In this document: in pieces, positions 48,201-64,000 of the stretch
Layout: every line of letters starts with the position of its first letter
How positions within the stretch are numbered: the first letter of the stretch is position 1
Assembly (NCBI GenBank): GCA_963693285.1
Contig: OY848921.1
Span: 868,001 to 932,000, forward strand
Source of the DNA: Xestospongia muta
Lineage: Eukaryota; Porifera; Demospongiae; Haplosclerida; Petrosiidae
Reading direction: 5' to 3'
Length of the DNA: 64,000 bases
Made by a program: the position numbers and the translations under genes
Notes under the pieces: generated by a model
Told to the model about the DNA's origin: nothing
Database searches by the model: none
What the model saw: the letters and a program-made list of their open reading frames with translations, nothing else

Positions 48201-49927
48201 TACCTGTCGAGACCACTTTCCATTTGACAGGCTGCTGCAAAAGCTATTGTTGAGGGACTATTTCCATTATTGCTGACACAATTACCAGATGAGTTGCTAG
48301 CAGAAACGTATAACAGAAAGTCAGTATTATTTACTCCAGTCCCATCAGTACCAACCTCTTCACAGCCACTATCGCTACCATTACACTGGATACATCTCTG
48401 AGCAATATAATAATAATAATAATAATAATTTAATTATGTTTAATAAAATGTCACTATAAATGCAAAAATGGTACTTAATGCGTAAACAAATTTTGAACAA
48501 ACGCTTGTATATAAATGGTTGTTACATATCTATCTTAAGAAGGAAGTCCATGTAATTTGGTAAGCATGAAGGTCAATCATTGAGCTTGTCAAGTATTGAA
48601 TTTTAATAACTTTCTGTTCAATATGGCGATGTAGCAAAGCTTCACATGCAGGCATTCATTCATGATTTGTTTGCGCGTTAGGTACCATTTTCATATTTAT
48701 GGTCACAACTATTTATACAGAAACACATATGATATAACTTATTACTACCAAACTACCAAGACTATGAATACATCAGCAGCTGTGATAGTTAGCATTACAC
48801 ATTACTATGTTTGGATTAACGGTGTTAGTAACAATTACCACTAATTGATAATGGTGGAGGAGTCTTATCATTAGTGGTATACCTTCAAATGATTGGATGG
48901 TACTTGTACAAGTGGTCCACACATTGTAACAGTAGCACAAGTAGTAGAGCACTGGACAGTTGGTGAAGTATTTGAAGGAAAGAATGTATTATTAGTACAA
49001 TCTCTATAAATGAAATGAAAAGATTTTAAAACTTTTTAAAAGGGAAATAGTTAAAGTAATAATGTTTATACATTCAGTATTGACATAAATATTGATCTTA
49101 TAAATGGTTGTTTATTGGTAACATCATCACAGAGATATGATAACAATAAAGATTGTGAGGATATCAATAACATAGCTAGCTATACTTTACCAAAACAACA
49201 GTAACAGTCTGTATAGTAATATGTCCATAATATTTCTGAGACTATGATTTTATAACAACAAAATCAACGATTGTTAGTGATGAATTAGCTTAACCTTTCT
49301 AGTAGAATGGGTGCATTTGTTCGTCTCACCATCAAAGCAGATTCCAGAAATGTTTTCAATCTTGGTACAATTACATTCTGTATAATAATAATATAATATT
49401 ATATAACATTGAGAACATGATTTGATGAGCTGTTATTTGGCAATGAAATAATTAAAGCAAACTTATATGACTAAAATTAACATACTTGGATCCTTGATTT
49501 TGTATTAGAAGGAAGCCTAATATGGAAAAAATAAACATTAGAAAAAGTGACATCAAATAAATATCATAACAATATTGATAACTAACAAAGTGTTTGTGTT
49601 ACTTTAATATCTATATTATATATGTCTTTTGTTCTATAATTTACCCAGTTTGAACAGAATCATCATAATAAAAAGTGATACGAAATGGTTGATTCACTTG
49701 TCTTTTTATTACATGATGAAATGGCTCCAATTTAACACCATATTTGATCTATAAAGGAAAGAAATCATTGTGGAATGCTTTTCTTTTAAAACTTCTTTGT
49801 TAGAATTATTTGATAATAAGACGGGGTTAGCTCTATTACTTACTGTTCCGATCTGTTGACGCTCCAATTCCGCGAGAACAATGGATATGATCTGAAATAG
49901 AAGTAACAGTTGTTTCAATCGTAACAT
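45216..49927 (-). CDS. LMLN-like: Leishmanolysin-like (M8) metallopeptidase 4, divergent
   Basis: The oldest member of the cluster by divergence. The ATG at 49925-49927 opens a signal peptide ([19 protein letters not shown]). The zinc motif is KHEILHAL (47760-47780), continuing as [26 protein letters not shown] is at about 47120-47145. [14 protein letters not shown] and ADYCPFQK follow. The C-terminal Cys-rich domain is present ([22 protein letters not shown]). The stalk has no VLPVTSTQP repeats; it is a Pro-rich [19 protein letters not shown] and then a hydrophobic end ([16 protein letters not shown]) with TGA at 45216-45218. GGAT-type microsatellites sit in two introns. Exon order is the same as in genes 1-3. 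Confidence 0.87.
45460..45640. repeat. 42-bp AT-rich tandem repeat in an intron of peptidase 4
   Basis: Three to four copies of a unit containing TTAATAATATTAATTTAATA and an ACTCTAATTATTAC stretch, period about 42-49 bp. Confidence 0.7.
46918..46980. repeat. (GGAT)n microsatellite in an intron of peptidase 4
   Basis: GATGGATGAATG-type units; a similar short run is at 46118-46155 in the same gene. Confidence 0.8.
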
Positions 49928-50061
49928 CTTGAGATAATGCTTAAGACAACTTATACATTATTAATAATTAACACCATTTATTTCAGTCACGCCCTTATCC
50001 GCGTATATGTAGTAGTCTAAGTATTACTATGTGGAAGTAGGCGTGAGAGATATTCTGTCGC

Positions 50062-50070
50062 TATGCATAC
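50062..50070. repeat. Target site duplication, left copy
   Basis: TATGCATAC directly before the left terminus, repeated without change at 51137-51145. Confidence 0.8.
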
Positions 50071-51136
50071 TAGTCTCGTGCCCAGACCTACTCGCAAGCT
50101 AAAGTAGGTCTGGTCACACGGCTTGACTTTTGTGTCCCCAGTAAGGAATGTGGCGCAGGTGTTGGTATGCAATTAGAGGCAGTGTGAAATATGAATATCA
50201 TCAAGTAGGTCTGGGGACGAGACTAGTCTGATAGTATTTATATTTTGTTTAAACTTTTGTTTATTTGTTTATTTCTTTGAATACATTTAAGCAGGACTTA
50301 CATAGAAAGTTTAAACGTATTCAAAGAAATAAATAAATAAATCAACAAAAGTACTAGTTTAAGCAAAATGTGAAAGCTATAACAATATGTCTTAATAAAG
50401 ATTATTGCATATTCAGTCCATAATCTCTTTGATTTATTATCATTCCAACATCTATAGTATTATTTGCCAGTATTACTTAGTTTGTTAACTCAACCTGGGG
50501 CATTTGTAATCATTAATTTAGATGTATTTATGCTACCAGTTCATCTATCAACAAGTTTTGAATATGAAATTTCAACATGGAGCCTCCACTTCTTTTATTT
50601 AAGTTATAAATAACATTGTTTACAAATTAAGAAAAGTTGAATCCAGTGTATTATTGCTACATAGCAGGTTTGATACAATTCTAATCCTAATTGATTAGTA
50701 AATAGTAATCACTAAGTATTTAAAACTAATTGTAATTCTAATTGTAATTATGAAATTATTATCTACTGTACATAAGTAGAAAATTTGCAAACTCCTACTA
50801 TTTCATAACACTTTATCACTATTTAATTTTTATGTTTGAATTGACCAAGAACACATATTTTTAACCTATTGACCTTACTGTATCTTTTAAAGGAATTTAT
50901 ATAGTAGAGTAATGACTAGAGTAGGAATGACAATATGAAATTCCATATTCAAAACTTGTTAATAGATGAACTGGTAGCATAAATACATCTAAATTAATGA
51001 TTACAAATTATTTCATATTTCACACTACCTCTAATTACATACCAACACCCGCACCACATTCCTTACTGGGGACACAAAAGTCAAGCTGTGTGACCAGACC
51101 TACTTTAGCTTGCGAGTAGGTCTGGGGACGAGACTA
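50071..51136. mobile_element. Nonautonomous Mutator-like foldback element, 1,066 bp
   Basis: The left end, beginning TAGTCTCGTGCCCAGACCTA, reappears as the reverse complement at the right end. The inverted match runs about 126 bp (50071-50196 against 51011-51136) with about six mismatches. A second inverted pair lies inside (about 50508-50572 against 50935-51004). The left arm has a 310-bp stretch absent from the right, which includes an inverted copy of the terminus at about 50203-50226 and a local hairpin at about 50258-50345. There is no open frame of note, so it must have moved in trans. The 9-bp target duplication and long TIRs fit the Mutator-like superfamily. Confidence 0.8.
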
Positions 51137-51145
51137 TATGCATAC
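51137..51145. repeat. Target site duplication, right copy
   Basis: TATGCATAC directly after the right terminus, identical to 50062-50070. Confidence 0.8.
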
Positions 51146-51154
51146 TAAATCTCT

Positions 51155-51700
51155 TAATTGTATGGTAACTATTAGCAACTACTGGTCCTACCTGTATTAC
51201 ATGGTAACAGCTGGTATACTACATGGTAACCACTAGTAACTATATGGTATCCACCGGTACTACAACAACGTAACCACTAGCAACTACATGGTGACCACTG
51301 ATACTATGGCAACCATTATTAACTACATGGTAACCACTGGTACTATATAGCCACCATTACTAACTACATAATTTCAACTATATACATTGTAGCCACTAGT
51401 AATTACTTCAGGTGTTTATAGGTATATCTACTGATATTACAGTATATCCTACCATTAATAATTAAATGGTGCCCACTGGTATTGGATGGTAGCCATTAGT
51501 AACTGCTGGTGCTACTTGTATTACATGGTAACCACTGGTACTACATGATAACCACTAGCAACTACACTACTGGTGTTCCCTTGTATTGCATGGTAACCAC
51601 TGGTACGATATGGTACATACAGGTAATGCTTGGTAACCAGTAGTATCCTCTGGTACTACACAGTAGCTACTGGTACTACATGGTAACAACTCGTAACTAC
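51155..51700. repeat. Degenerate minisatellite of GGTAACCACTGGTACTACAT type
   Basis: About 25 diverged units of roughly 20-22 bp with the core TGGTAACCACT(G/A)GTA. The period is irregular and many units carry point changes, so the array is old. No coding potential is seen. Confidence 0.75.
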
Positions 51701-52965
51701 CTGTGTCCACTTTTATCTTTCATGCACTTCTGTGAAAATTTTCTATCAACTTTGTTTTTCTCATTAACATAATTTTAACTCCTAAACTATATAAAGTTAA
51801 AAGAGAATCATGTGACTCAACAACTCAACCCAACAACACAACACAACACAACACAGGTAGGATTGTTATTAAAATACTAGTGTTATGTTTTGTTCTGTTT
51901 ATAACTTCAAATGAAACCATTCAAAGACAGTGACAGAATAGGCCTTTTATGAACTCCTAAAGTGGTTTAACTTAATTGTATTATAACTTTACTTAATTGA
52001 ACATACCATCTTAGAATTAGCAGCTGTAGATCAATTGATTGGTAGTTCTGGATTGCATATATTACTCCATTTTGGTTTCATTGATGCATATAATTGAATT
52101 GTACTTGGAGTCAATGTTTTCTCAATCTGCAAGTAACAATGTTACATGAGTTCTATGACTGGAAACTTAACAAAGAGACCTGAGTCAGATATCAATACAA
52201 AACTGTTGTTATTGGTCATTTTGAGTTCACTTTGGTTTGAGCTGGGGAATTGGACCATTTCCAACTAACAGTTTCCTGTCTCATGGTTACGTTTCTAATT
52301 TCAAATAATAGTGACTGGATTTGCAAAAAGGGATCACTTCTGTCAAAATATATTTGTGACCTGATTTGTGAAAAAACCACTATTATAAAACATATTTAAA
52401 AAACATACATATAGAATAGTTATGCATATATAGCAACTGCATGTATACAAAACTGTTTTTAATATGTTTTAACAGTTGATTTTTCACAAATCAAGTCACA
52501 AATATTTTGACACAAGTGGTCCCTTTTTGCAAATCAGATCCCAATTTTTGTAGTTTTGACCAGTTTTCAAGGTCTATTTATTGACTAACAAAATTTTTCT
52601 AACTAGCTGATTTGAACAAGACTTAGAAGTACCTATCATATAATGTGACTGTAATATATATAAGAAATTGTTAGAGGTTTAGTATTAAATATTACGTAAG
52701 ATTATAATAAATGATGAGTGGTATATTGTCTTTAACTCAGCCAGCATTGTGGAGACAGTGAGAAAACAAATTATAACAACTGAGTGCTCTTCAGTTTATA
52801 GTCTAGACTCTTATGTAGTTGGTGGTCATAGTGAGAATCCTTTCAATTGGTTAGTTATCATACATTATGCATATTAAAATTATATTTCAGTTATGGTTAA
52901 TTAAAAGCTATTCCGGCCTCATTTAATAGCCGGAATTGACCAAATGGGCAGAAAAAGTAAGCGGT
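51701..52965. other. Upstream region of the adhesion GPCR
   Basis: Apart from the hairpin element I see no coding sequence. A short ACAAC/ACACA run lies at 51826-51855. The part close to 52966 must contain the GPCR promoter, but no core element is clear. Confidence 0.5.
52317..52543. mobile_element. Hairpin element, about 230 bp
   Basis: An arm at 52317-52376 (GGATTTGCAAAAAGGGATCA, then TGTCAAAATATATTTGTGAC) is repeated in inverted order at about 52482-52543, with a loop of about 105 bp. The stem is about 60 bp with a few mismatches, as in foldback MITEs. I see no certain target duplication. Confidence 0.6.

Positions 52966-64000
<11,035 letters not shown>

Noticed and set aside
51155..51700. 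CRISPR array
   Set aside because: The units are degenerate and adjacent, without regular spacers, and the genome is eukaryotic.

Overview
The window is animal DNA and most resembles a demosponge such as Amphimedon; that identification is an inference from gene content and style, not proven. The signs are AT-rich sequence, many introns of only 40-80 nt with GT..AG ends, genes packed 70-150 bp apart, metazoan gene families (PRDM9, NUP88, LUC7L3, TUT1, LMLN, adhesion GPCR), and several kinds of transposon remnant.

Region 1 (about 0.4-12.7 kb, + strand) is a local tandem array of PRDM9-type genes. Copies A (737-3230) and C (10222-12687) have open reading frames when spliced. Copy B (5135-7814) carries a one-base frameshift. 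A fourth copy (8925-9120) is reduced to a 5' flank fused to the last fingers. Each intact unit reads: half KRAB-like motif, acidic linker, SSXRD-like motif, zinc knuckle, PR/SET domain, then 8, 11 or 13 near-identical C2H2 fingers. The duplicated unit also carried the first exons of the downstream gene, and these survive as three degenerate relics. Between the copies lie a Ty3/gypsy integrase fragment (3931-4330), two LINE 3' ends, and an NSRP1-like tail fragment.

Region 2 (12.7-29.7 kb) is a compact housekeeping block. A large cadherin-like/TPR gene, with an RFX-type X-box 19 bp before its start codon, is followed by genes that alternate strictly in direction: USPL1-N-terminus-like (-), NUP88 (+), BSDC1 (-), an MFS transporter (+), LUC7L3 (-), TUT1 (+). 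The three divergent pairs have start codons only 68, 116 and 100 bp apart.

Region 3 (30.6-49.9 kb, - strand) is a tandem cluster of four leishmanolysin-like (M8) metallopeptidase genes. Three are close copies that differ mainly in a Thr/Pro-rich stalk encoded by a 36-bp minisatellite. The fourth is older and more divergent. All four have HExxHAxA where the family usually has HExxHxxG.

Region 4 (49.9-53 kb) has no gene that I can see. It holds a 1,066-bp nonautonomous element with about 126-bp terminal inverted repeats and a 9-bp target duplication (Mutator-like), a degenerate minisatellite, and a 230-bp hairpin element.

Region 5 (52.97 kb to the window edge, + strand) is a very large adhesion GPCR: signal peptide, about 14 Ig domains, one EGF domain, a hormone-receptor-like domain, GAIN/GPS, and the first transmembrane helices. 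It is cut by the window end. Its introns hold large simple repeats, including about 270 bp of (TC)n directly before a splice acceptor and one intron made almost wholly of a 30-bp repeat.

Exon boundaries were placed by eye, from GT..AG sites, reading phase, comparison between paralogues and remembered human homologues. No alignment or database search was run.
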